Under the pieces are notes generated by a model that was not told the origin of the DNA, did not search any database, and was given only the letters and a program-made list of their open reading frames with translations. Source: an uncultured Dysgonomonas sp. (GTDB taxonomy: Bacteria > Bacteroidota > Bacteroidia > Bacteroidales > Dysgonomonadaceae). Taken from it: 34,386 bases of DNA. The position numbers and the translations under genes are program-made. The DNA is taken from the NCBI GenBank assembly GCA_937995835.1, contig CALKIV010000011.1:1-34386 (forward strand), written 5' to 3'. Shown here in pieces: positions 7,782 to 14,430 of this stretch; position 1 is the stretch's first letter; each line of letters opens with the position of its first letter.

Positions 7782-8210
7782 TCACTTTTCGATTTCGGCT
7801 TCCGGCTTTTGTTCAAAAAGCAGAAAATCTTCATCTTTCACTGAGCCGAAAATAGATTTTACTTTCTCTCGTGCTTTCTCTTTTACTTCAGGGGTAATGT
7901 GGTCCCACACTGTTTTTAGTGCATAGAGCATGGCTGCCAAATCGTCCGTATGTCCTAAAATGGGCACAGCATCGGGGATGAGGTCTAACGGAAGAATAAA
8001 GTAGCCCAACGCCCCGATGATCAACGCACGCTGAGCAGGAGGAAAATGCTTGTTACCTACCGAATAGTAGAGTAAAAGAGCTGTATAGATGGTCTTTACG
8101 CCTGCTTTTTTGGCATATTTGGCAAGCTTGTCGCTAAACTTGGTTTCCGAAAATTCTTTGCCATAACTCTCTATCTGACTTCCGTCGTTTTGTTGTTCTT
8201 TATCTTCCAT
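7782..8210 (-). CDS. YkvA/DUF1232 family membrane protein
   Basis: A 142-aa protein with the DUF1232 signature at residues ~69-91: GYFILPLDLIPDAVPILGHTDD, the conserved P-D-x-x-P-D-x-x-P-x-x-G-x-x-D-D pattern. A hydrophobic segment precedes it (~40-52). The family is widespread, membrane-associated and of unknown biochemical role. The N-terminal 35 residues and the C-terminal 40 are charged and probably cytoplasmic. It is a single gene on the minus strand. Two TAnnTTTG-type -7 boxes (8281-8288 and 8290-8297 on the minus strand) lie upstream but lack a well-placed TTG. Confidence 0.88.
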   Translation of the reverse strand: MEDKEQQNDGSQIESYGKEFSETKFSDKLAKYAKKAGVKTIYTALLLYYSVGNKHFPPAQRALIIGALGYFILPLDLIPDAVPILGHTDDLAAMLYALKTVWDHITPEVKEKAREKVKSIFGSVKDEDFLLFEQKPEAEIEK

Positions 8211-8441
8211 ATTTTCAGTTGTTTAGAGCTGATATGACAGCTCATCCTCTGGAGCTTGATTGTTGACAGGTCCATCGCTCCAAATGTAGCAAATATAATT
8301 TGTATGTCCTTTGGCATTAAGTTATATTATGAGTCGTGGGGCTTCAGTTTTGTCTGATAAAATGTCTATCTTTAGCCTTTTGTAACGGGGCATTGCCTGC
8401 CAGTTGATATTTAATAATAAGAAGAAGATAAATAGATTGTT

Positions 8442-8549
8442 ATGAGCAAAAATCAGAAAGGAAATATAATTAGGGGAATCATCATCTTGGTGATGGCTTT
8501 GGTGATGCTCTACATCGTATTTACGCGTTTTGCAGCTACTACTTATTGA
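8442..8549 (+). CDS. 35-aa single-helix membrane peptide
   Basis: The short frame starts with ATG at 8442 after an A/G-rich leader (aagaagataaatag) and encodes MSKNQKGN, then a hydrophobic helix IIILVMALVMLYIV, then FTRFAATTY and a stop. The positive N-terminus and one membrane helix are typical of small bacterial membrane peptides. There is no recognised family. It is divergent from the YkvA gene. Coding status is inferred from the leader, start and helix. Confidence 0.5.
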   Translation: MSKNQKGNIIRGIIILVMALVMLYIVFTRFAATTY

Positions 8550-8621
8550 TGAGATAATTTTCCTCGTTCTATCTTTGTCAATTTGCCCATCTTTTCGGCT
8601 GAGGGGGAAGAATAAAAAAGA

Positions 8622-8750
8622 AAAGTAAGAGTAGAATCTACGTATTTTTTATTTTGCCAAGCAGATGAAATATAACTGTTTTGGAACAAATGCTTTAGCT
8701 CGGCCTTAAATAAAATGTAAGTGTTAGATTCTAAATTCTACTCTTACTTT
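8622..8750. repeat. 129-bp element with 16-bp perfect terminal inverted repeats
   Basis: aaagtaagagtagaat (8622-8637) is an exact inverse of attctactcttacttt (8735-8750), separated by 97 AT-rich bases with no gene. The layout resembles a small non-autonomous element (MITE-like). I see no clear target-site duplication in the flanks, so it may instead be a long transcript hairpin shared by the convergent genes on either side. Confidence 0.6.
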
Positions 8751-8788
8751 GCACATCATCAATCAAAAGTAATATCAGCTTGTTTTGC

Positions 8789-9214
8789 TCATAATTTGCT
8801 GAAAACCAGATAACTCTTTTTTTGATCAGAGAACAAATAGAGCTCATGATTCTCTATTGCATACTCGGTTGCGTTTTCTATGATATGGAAGAAGATATGT
8901 TCATCTTCCAATTGTGTTTCGCTTTGAGTGGAAATCAACTCTTTGAAACTGATTTGCGCTCCCGATGTTTTGTACTTTCCTCCTATTGAGTTTCTTTCTC
9001 CCCATCCATAAGCCTGAATGTTGTTCATAAACTCTAACAAAAAGGTGTCTTTGTTGCCAGATTTAGTCCTTCTAATTGACTGATTGTCAGTGGTAACGTA
9101 TCCTTTTAGTTGCCACTTAGTGTCAGATAGTTCAGCTTTACTGCCTTTTCTATCACAACCACAGAGGCTGATTGTGATAAAAATAATGCTGAGTGTGTGC
9201 ATTAGCAGTTTCAT
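8789..9214 (-). CDS. META/HslJ-like lipoprotein
   Basis: A 141-aa protein with a lipobox LCGC (cysteine 20). The mature part begins with a 'LSDTKWQLKGY' strand, then LLEFMNN...GWGERNSIGGKYK and a closing strand ELYLFSDQKKSYLVFSKL, matching the small beta-fold of META (DUF306/HslJ-like) domains. The family is envelope-associated with no fixed function. DRKGSK follows the cysteine, basic rather than acidic, so it probably faces the periplasm. It is transcribed alone on the minus strand. Confidence 0.6.
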   Translation of the reverse strand: MKLLMHTLSIIFITISLCGCDRKGSKAELSDTKWQLKGYVTTDNQSIRRTKSGNKDTFLLEFMNNIQAYGWGERNSIGGKYKTSGAQISFKELISTQSETQLEDEHIFFHIIENATEYAIENHELYLFSDQKKSYLVFSKL

Positions 9215-9431
9215 GTTGTTTTTTTAAAGTTTGTTCGTTTGTCTGTTTGTTAAGGTTGGAAACTCTGGTTTCGCTCCTCTGTACCTATTAGATGCTTTAA
9301 AAGGATAAATGTTGCATCTGAAATTAAAAAAAAGAATAATATTTTTATAAATGCCCCTTACAGAGCTCAAAACGGATTTTTATCAAAGAAAAAAATTGCA
9401 TTAAAATAAAATTGGGGTTTATTATTATGCG

Positions 9432-9468
9432 ACAAACAGAGTGGACGTTTGGTGCGCACTCTGTTTGT
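9432..9468. repeat. 12-bp perfect inverted repeat
   Basis: acaaacagagtg (9432-9443) and cactctgtttgt (9457-9468) form an exact stem around a 13-base loop. There is no strong T run on either side. Possible transcript end, RNA element or operator. Confidence 0.6.
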
Positions 9469-9707
9469 TCTAAAGACCAGATCTTTTTATTCAACCTTTT
9501 TTTCCTAATAAGTGTATTCGATCAGTCCTTGCGTTAAGCGTGTATGTTTACTAAAATTCAATGTACGTTTTATTTTTCGGAAAAAAGCACAGAATGTGCT
9601 GAAAAAGAATGTGTTTTATAGCATACAGCAGAAATGACCGAGTATTAATAAAAAACATTAACTTCATTATTATGTGGATAATATGCCTATCCTAAAAACA
9701 AGTAACC

Positions 9708-9724
9708 TTGGCACGAGTTTTGCC
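9708..9724 (+). promoter_or_regulatory. Sigma-54 (RpoN) type promoter
   Basis: ttggcacgagttttgcc matches the -24/-12 consensus YTGGCACG-N4-TTGCW at every position but the last. Transcription would start near 9734, inside the hairpin at 9729-9755, and run rightward. The next gene in that direction is the lipoprotein at 10388, about 650 bases away. Confidence 0.5.
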
Positions 9725-9728
9725 ATTT

Positions 9729-9761
9729 AAGCAGCTTTTTTTCTGAAAGCTGCTTTTTTTT
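9729..9761 (+). terminator. Terminator-like hairpin
   Basis: aagcagcttt pairs with aaagctgctt across a 7-base loop, followed by a run of eight T (9754-9761). No protein gene ends just before it, so it may end a small RNA or act on transcripts from the sigma-54-like site. Confidence 0.65.
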
Positions 9762-9945
9762 GTATCCATCGCTCCTGTGAAATCTATCTATTTGAGCTCG
9801 CAAAGTATTGAAAGCAAAGAAGTTCGCAAAATCACTTCGCAAACTTCCCAATCTTAACACAAACTTTACAAAACTACACAAATAGATAATATATTTTTAT
9901 TACCCTCTCTGTCTTTATTTATTATGATGCTTGATCATAACACTA

Positions 9946-9974
9946 CAAAGGTAATTATTATATACGTAATCCAA
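9946..9974 (-). promoter_or_regulatory. Possible leftward Bacteroidota promoter
   Basis: On the minus strand: TTG (9972-9974), an 18-base spacer, then TACCTTTG (9946-9953). The -7 box is perfect and the spacer is one base short of the usual 19-21. Leftward transcription would cover only non-coding sequence. Confidence 0.4.
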
Positions 9975-10341
9975 AACAGTAAATAGTGAATTAAAGTTAT
10001 ATTTTTCGCAAATAAAGTGTTCCAAAAGTCGATATTCGAATCTATAATTTGACTTTTGTCATTTATCGGATGTTTGTAAAACTCTGTATTTGACCTCTGT
10101 CCACCAAGAATATTTTATATTTAGTGTCTTCGATACGCTAATGAATGCATGAGAAAAATATTTTGTGGTGCATCTTACTTTTATCTAAATTATGAGAAAA
10201 TTTACTCATTTATGGTATTTTGCATTTCCTCAGAAAGCTCGATCCTTGTCAATTCTCAACTTCGCTTCTTCTTTTTTCTTCTTTTTCCCGATCAACAAAT
10301 CATCTTTCATTTTATTACTCCAAATATTTCGAAGTAAACCG

Positions 10342-10461
10342 AAAACAGTTATCTTCGTAACAGATTAATTCATAATATATTTAACACATGAGCACAATGA
10401 AAAAGTTATTTTTACTCCTTCTTGTATTGCCTCTTGCTTTTATGGCTTGTAGCAGTGATGA
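10342..10461 (+). repeat. 120-bp direct repeat, copy 1 (leader plus signal peptide)
   Basis: Identical base for base to 11096-11215. It covers 46 bases upstream of the start codon, including TATCTTCG as a variant -7 box, and the first 74 bases of the coding region (signal peptide, lipobox and first acidic residues). Confidence 0.95.
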
Positions 10462-10930
10462 TGACAAAGAACCGGGAGAAGAAGACCTTGATAAGATGAC
10501 CATCGAGGAGTATATGAGCAAAGACCGAAAATTTAAGTGGGCAGGCGACTGGAACGATCCTGATCATCCTAAGTATAAACCGGAGTACGCTACTAAAAAA
10601 TATAATCCATTGGTGGGCGTATGGCACAAAGAAAATACAATAATAAATGGTGTTAGTATTTTTACTGAGGATTATCATTATGAATTATATGACTATGACC
10701 CAGATACCAAATATCTTAAGTTTAGAAATAGAATACCTATGGAAGCTATGAATGATAAAGTATATAGGAATTTGTATGGATCTGGCGTTTATGGATTTAG
10801 TTCTTCTGGACGCCTTTTGTATATAAATTTGTTGGCTTCAAATGCACCAGACGGCTCTATTATTAAGAAGGATAAGTGGAGTACATGGAAAAGATTAGAT
10901 GAATCAGACTATATACTCCCTGATAAATAA
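10388..10930 (+). CDS. Surface-type lipoprotein, tandem paralogue 1
   Basis: A 180-aa protein with a lipoprotein signal peptide. Cysteine 21 is followed by SSDDDKEPGEED, an acidic export signal. A shared N-terminal block TIEEYMSKDRKFKW.GDWNDP is followed by a diverged beta-rich region (VGVWHKENTI, YDPDTKYLKFRNRI) that looks lipocalin-like. The ATG three codons in (10397) may be the true start, since related lipoproteins here begin MKKLF. The paralogue 211 bases downstream has the same first ~70 residues and a different C-terminal half. The function is unknown. Confidence 0.85.
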   Translation: MSTMKKLFLLLLVLPLAFMACSSDDDKEPGEEDLDKMTIEEYMSKDRKFKWAGDWNDPDHPKYKPEYATKKYNPLVGVWHKENTIINGVSIFTEDYHYELYDYDPDTKYLKFRNRIPMEAMNDKVYRNLYGSGVYGFSSSGRLLYINLLASNAPDGSIIKKDKWSTWKRLDESDYILPDK

Positions 10931-10943
10931 GGACTTGCTTATT

Positions 10944-10963
10944 GTCGCCATTTAGGCGGACAT
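10944..10963 (+). repeat. 20-base fragment matching the end of the 899-aa tail gene
   Basis: gtcgccatttaggcggacat matches 11795-11814 in 19 of 20 positions. There it is coding sequence for RAYVRLNG near the C-terminus of the tail protein. Here it is non-coding and directly precedes REP-like copy B. Confidence 0.6.
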
Positions 10964-10965
10964 GT

Positions 10966-11051
10966 TTTTAGGGCGCATCCCTTCGGGTCGGGCTATTCGC
11001 TGTAGTCCTCGCCCTGTCGGGCTGTGGGCTACTTGCTACTATCCCTTGCGC
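10966..11051 (+). repeat. REP-like palindromic element, copy B
   Basis: The second copy of the element at 3236-3323, in the same orientation, with about 10-12 differences and a conserved internal hairpin. It lies between the two tandem lipoproteins. Confidence 0.75.
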
Positions 11052-11095
11052 GGGTGACCCTCTTTTTTCTCCCCTTTTCTTTCTCCTTTTTCTAA

Positions 11096-11215
11096 AAAAC
11101 AGTTATCTTCGTAACAGATTAATTCATAATATATTTAACACATGAGCACAATGAAAAAGTTATTTTTACTCCTTCTTGTATTGCCTCTTGCTTTTATGGC
11201 TTGTAGCAGTGATGA
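11096..11215 (+). repeat. 120-bp direct repeat, copy 2
   Basis: Identical to 10342-10461, offset by 754 bases. The exact identity contrasts with the divergence of the two proteins beyond residue ~60, so the leader is either recently copied or kept uniform by gene conversion. Confidence 0.95.
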
Positions 11216-11666
11216 CAAAGAAAAAGAGCCCAAAAATGAGGACGACATGACCATCGAGGAGTACATGAGCGAGACTCGAAAATTCAAATGGACGGGAGAT
11301 TGGAACGACCCAACAGACCCACTAAACACTAATCCAAACAAAGACAAGGTGTACAACCCAATAAAAGGGTATTGGAAGGGGGAGACAGCTATCGTTTTTT
11401 ATTACTCCGAAGACTTTGAGTTTATTCGTTATAGATATGATAAAGCAGAAATGACTTTGACTTTTATTGACAAAGTTTCATATATTATCAATAACAGAAC
11501 GTATAGATACCTTTCGAACTCTGATAATTTCCCCTATGGGATAAGCACAGATGACAAGACACTGTATTATCATGAATCAAGAGTGGCGACTGAAGGAGAT
11601 GAAATAAGTAAAAAAGATTGGGATAAAATGAACAGGTTTGATGCGTCAGGTTTAAAAATAAAATAG
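11142..11666 (+). CDS. Surface-type lipoprotein, tandem paralogue 2
   Basis: A 174-aa protein with the same signal peptide as its upstream paralogue. Cysteine 21 is followed by SSDDKEKEPKNEDD. The conserved block TIEEYMSETRKFKW.GDWNDP is followed by a different beta-rich half (YNPIKGYWKGETAIVFYYSE, AEMTLTFIDKVSYIINNRTY). It has its own copy of the promoter region, so it can be expressed independently. It ends at a bidirectional terminator shared with the phage tail gene. The role is unknown; a surface-exposed variable protein is the simplest reading. Confidence 0.85.
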   Translation: MSTMKKLFLLLLVLPLAFMACSSDDKEKEPKNEDDMTIEEYMSETRKFKWTGDWNDPTDPLNTNPNKDKVYNPIKGYWKGETAIVFYYSEDFEFIRYRYDKAEMTLTFIDKVSYIINNRTYRYLSNSDNFPYGISTDDKTLYYHESRVATEGDEISKKDWDKMNRFDASGLKIK

Positions 11667-11673
11667 AAAAATA

Positions 11674-11707
11674 GAGGGTGTGTCAAATTGACTTCAAACA
11701 CACCCTC
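11674..11707. terminator. Bidirectional terminator
   Basis: gagggtgtgt (11674-11683) pairs exactly with acacaccctc (11698-11707). It sits between the convergent ends of the lipoprotein (11666) and the 899-aa tail gene (11714). There are A-rich bases on its left and cttctat on its right. Confidence 0.75.
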
Positions 11708-11713
11708 CTTCTA

Positions 11714-14413
11714 TTATATCTTTTTTATCAGTTTCAGTTTTGTTTTTCCGTTCCCCATCAGATCGAATCCATCTGCGTCTACTACGTTATACAAGTCTCC
11801 ATTTAGGCGGACATAGGCACGGTCTAACATATCATACTCTTCGGGCGTCAGGTAACATTCCACACAGGTCAGTTCCTTATCGTTGGTCAAGAGGGTAAAA
11901 TACTCTCGCATAATGCTGTTAGGCTTATCCTCATAGTTTAAGTACAAATCTTTTTTACCTTCATATTTGCCGGATACCACAGCCAAATCTACTGCTGTAC
12001 TATATACTTTTTGAGTGATTTTTCTCTTCGGGTTGTGAAACCAAAAGCGCAAAGCCTTGTTTAGGTATGTTTTATTGCGGATGTTTTCGTCATTGCTTGT
12101 CCACACCTCGTTGTCTGTGATTACAGGTACAGGAATTTCAGACCCGAATTTTTTTAGTTTTTTGTACCAACAATATGAAAAGTTTGAGGTCTGCTCCACT
12201 GTATTGTTTTCGTTGCTCCCGGTTTCAAATGTGCCACCTCCTGTATCGCCTTCGGTTATAAATTCTTTGTCTTTCGCACTTTCCACATAGCCGGTTTCGG
12301 CAGTGTCGATGGTAAATCCTAGTTTGTAGGCACGGGGTAGGGCTAGGCTTTCGTTGTTGGCATGACTAATATTTGCTTTTTTGTCCAGATCTATAACCAG
12401 TGAGGTGTTTTTTACGATATTTGCCTCTTTCATGTTCAGGGCAAAGCTTTTGTCTCCTCTATGCACCAATTCCAGATTGAAGGCTTTGCAGAAGTTTGTG
12501 ATCCAGTCGTCTATCTTCATTTCCGTAGGCAAAAATTTAGAAAGGTCTATCCGGTCTACCAATAGCAAGACATTGTCGCCCCACTGCATGGGGGCTGTGC
12601 TGTTGCCTTCTTTATCTTCTATGGTGATCCATGAATCGTTGGCAGAGAATGCTTCTACACTTAGCTCAAAGGTGATCTCCTGATGCATCCAGTCGTGCTT
12701 AGACGATCTGTTTTGGCAGGTCACAAGATTGAGTTTATCTCCTTGATCCAGCCACACCATTTGGTGTATCGTTCCTTTGCCACCATAATAGGTTGATCCC
12801 GAATAGTTGGTTAGGAATGCTGTTGTGTCTGTGTCGTTTAGTTCCACCATATATTTTCCCACTTCTGTAGCTTCTCGCTCTTCGCTTCCTGTGTCCACAC
12901 TGATATAGCCTGGGCTAAATACTGCCGACTTTGATATTTTCTCTTCTAAGTTACCCTTCCATGATTTTCCGTGTTTTATTGCCATAGGGTTGGCTATCAT
13001 TTCCCTGTTGTTTTTCCATTGGGGGTGTTCGAAGTCGTACAAGGCAAAGTTATACCCATCTTTTCTTGTATAGTTACCATTGTGTGCCGTCATTCTTCCC
13101 CACGAAAAGCCACAGAGATAGTTGGGGTTTTGTTTAGGGTCTACAAAGTTTACACATCCCAGTTGAGGAAATATAGCATTGGGATTTGGACTTTTATTGT
13201 CTTCAAGCGTTGTGTTTCTAGGTTGATTGTCTTGTGAGAAAGTGTTGTCCATCGTTATGTCCGATAGTTCCAGTTTTTCGCTGTCGCTTCCTCTTTGGCG
13301 TATTAGTTTCAGCTCCACGGCTACATTTTCAAAACTTCTTTTGTCTGTATTGTAATTGGCTGACATAATGTCGATTGGTGTAGTCTGATCGTTCATATCC
13401 ACTACTCTCTCCCAGTATCTCCCTTGGTCGTGTATTAGACTGATAGTAGCATCTAGGCTTATTTTGTACAATCCATCATGAGGGACAATGTATTCCACCT
13501 GATTGTTGTTGAATATTCTCAAATGGTGGCTGTCATCTTGGTGCGATTTAACGTCTAAATTATCACTTCTAAACAAGTTGCAGGCAACAAAACCTTGTGA
13601 CGGCTTGGCACCATCTGTATTGTTAGTGTAGTCTTTGGCGTGTTCGTTGGCCACTACTTGTCTTTCTCTTTTGTCTTGGCTTTTATACATATTTGTCCAA
13701 TAGCCCTTCAATTTCATTTTTTTCACTTCGAAGGACATTGGGTGACTTTCAGGGTTCTTATAGCTCATATATAGGCTACTCAATCGCTCGTCTTCCATTG
13801 CCGTACCTGTCAGGCTATAGTTTGCGGATTGAAAAATATGCTGTAACATTTGCTTACAGTTGACTGAGGGTGGTAAGTTTTGCAATGTAAATGCAGTAGC
13901 ATTATCCAGATTCGTACTGTTGGTACCAGGTAAAAGCCCATATAATACAAGAGGAAAAATGCACTCTCTCAAGTTTCCATCTGGTTTTAAGGTTGTATTA
14001 TATTCTGTAAGTGATTTTTCACCTTCAAAAGGAATTATCCATGGATCAATATCATTCATCTTTCTCTCCCCAAATACATCTTTGGCGGTTAGGGGGGCAG
14101 GCACGCCGAGGTTGCCTCGATAGCCTTTGGACGAGATTTCGGACAGGCGAAATTTGCCATCCAGAATCAGGATGTTGTTCACATAGAGGCGCGCATCGGG
14201 ATAGAGGGTGAATTTGCCCACCGTTTCTTCCACATTCTTGTGCCCAAAGATTTCGTTATTGCGTGCAGTAGCCGGCAGTGTGATGCTGTAAGATTTCTGC
14301 GAGTCTTTGGTATTCAGTTCTTTAGGGTTGTAGAGCTGACGACGGAGTTTGATTCCCAAATCGGCTTTTTCTAGGTCGCACAGTTGACCTGCAATGTATA
14401 ATTCTATGTTCAT
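11714..14413 (-). CDS. Large phage tail/baseplate-type structural protein
   Basis: An 899-aa soluble protein without signal peptide. Residues 1-110 (ELYIAGQLCDLEKADLGIKL, SYSITLPATARNNEIFGHKN) are a pattern found at the N-terminus of large tail or baseplate proteins in Bacteroidota prophages. The rest is beta-rich, long and poorly conserved, with a conserved-looking last ~60 residues (TCVECYLTPEEYDMLDRAYV..LNGDLYNVVDADGFD). It probably forms part of the tail tip or host-contact structure. It starts 17 bases after the terminase stop and is the last gene of the right-hand phage segment. GC content drops sharply near 14090, inside the gene, pointing to mosaic origin of the central part. Confidence 0.65.
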   Translation of the reverse strand: MNIELYIAGQLCDLEKADLGIKLRRQLYNPKELNTKDSQKSYSITLPATARNNEIFGHKNVEETVGKFTLYPDARLYVNNILILDGKFRLSEISSKGYRGNLGVPAPLTAKDVFGERKMNDIDPWIIPFEGEKSLTEYNTTLKPDGNLRECIFPLVLYGLLPGTNSTNLDNATAFTLQNLPPSVNCKQMLQHIFQSANYSLTGTAMEDERLSSLYMSYKNPESHPMSFEVKKMKLKGYWTNMYKSQDKRERQVVANEHAKDYTNNTDGAKPSQGFVACNLFRSDNLDVKSHQDDSHHLRIFNNNQVEYIVPHDGLYKISLDATISLIHDQGRYWERVVDMNDQTTPIDIMSANYNTDKRSFENVAVELKLIRQRGSDSEKLELSDITMDNTFSQDNQPRNTTLEDNKSPNPNAIFPQLGCVNFVDPKQNPNYLCGFSWGRMTAHNGNYTRKDGYNFALYDFEHPQWKNNREMIANPMAIKHGKSWKGNLEEKISKSAVFSPGYISVDTGSEEREATEVGKYMVELNDTDTTAFLTNYSGSTYYGGKGTIHQMVWLDQGDKLNLVTCQNRSSKHDWMHQEITFELSVEAFSANDSWITIEDKEGNSTAPMQWGDNVLLLVDRIDLSKFLPTEMKIDDWITNFCKAFNLELVHRGDKSFALNMKEANIVKNTSLVIDLDKKANISHANNESLALPRAYKLGFTIDTAETGYVESAKDKEFITEGDTGGGTFETGSNENNTVEQTSNFSYCWYKKLKKFGSEIPVPVITDNEVWTSNDENIRNKTYLNKALRFWFHNPKRKITQKVYSTAVDLAVVSGKYEGKKDLYLNYEDKPNSIMREYFTLLTNDKELTCVECYLTPEEYDMLDRAYVRLNGDLYNVVDADGFDLMGNGKTKLKLIKKI

Positions 14414-14430
14414 TTTGTTTTGTTTTAATT

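Larger units (their letters stand above)
9215..10387. other. 1.17-kb non-coding region with several structured elements
   Basis: A long AT-rich stretch with no convincing coding frame (the longest frames, 9687-9881 on minus and 10149-10337 on plus, lack start signals and plausible composition). It holds an inverted repeat (9432-9468), a sigma-54-like promoter (9708-9724) directly before a terminator-like hairpin (9729-9761), an imperfect hairpin (9819-9848), a small palindrome (about 9921-9939), a leftward promoter-like pair (9946-9974) and the start of the lipoprotein leader repeat (10342). One or more small RNAs could be encoded; none is recognised. Confidence 0.6.

Noticed and set aside
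9687..9881. 64-codon minus-strand frame downstream of a leftward promoter-like pair
   Set aside because: It starts with TTG, lacks a leader signal, has low-complexity basic composition and runs across the hairpin and sigma-54-like site.
9921..9939. Palindrome ttatgat-gcttg-atcataa as an operator or attachment core
   Set aside because: The 7-bp AT-rich arms are expected by chance in this composition and there is no second copy.
10149..10337. 62-codon frame with Phe/Ile-rich product
   Set aside because: Composition follows the local AT richness, no start signal is visible, and there is no plausible membrane topology.
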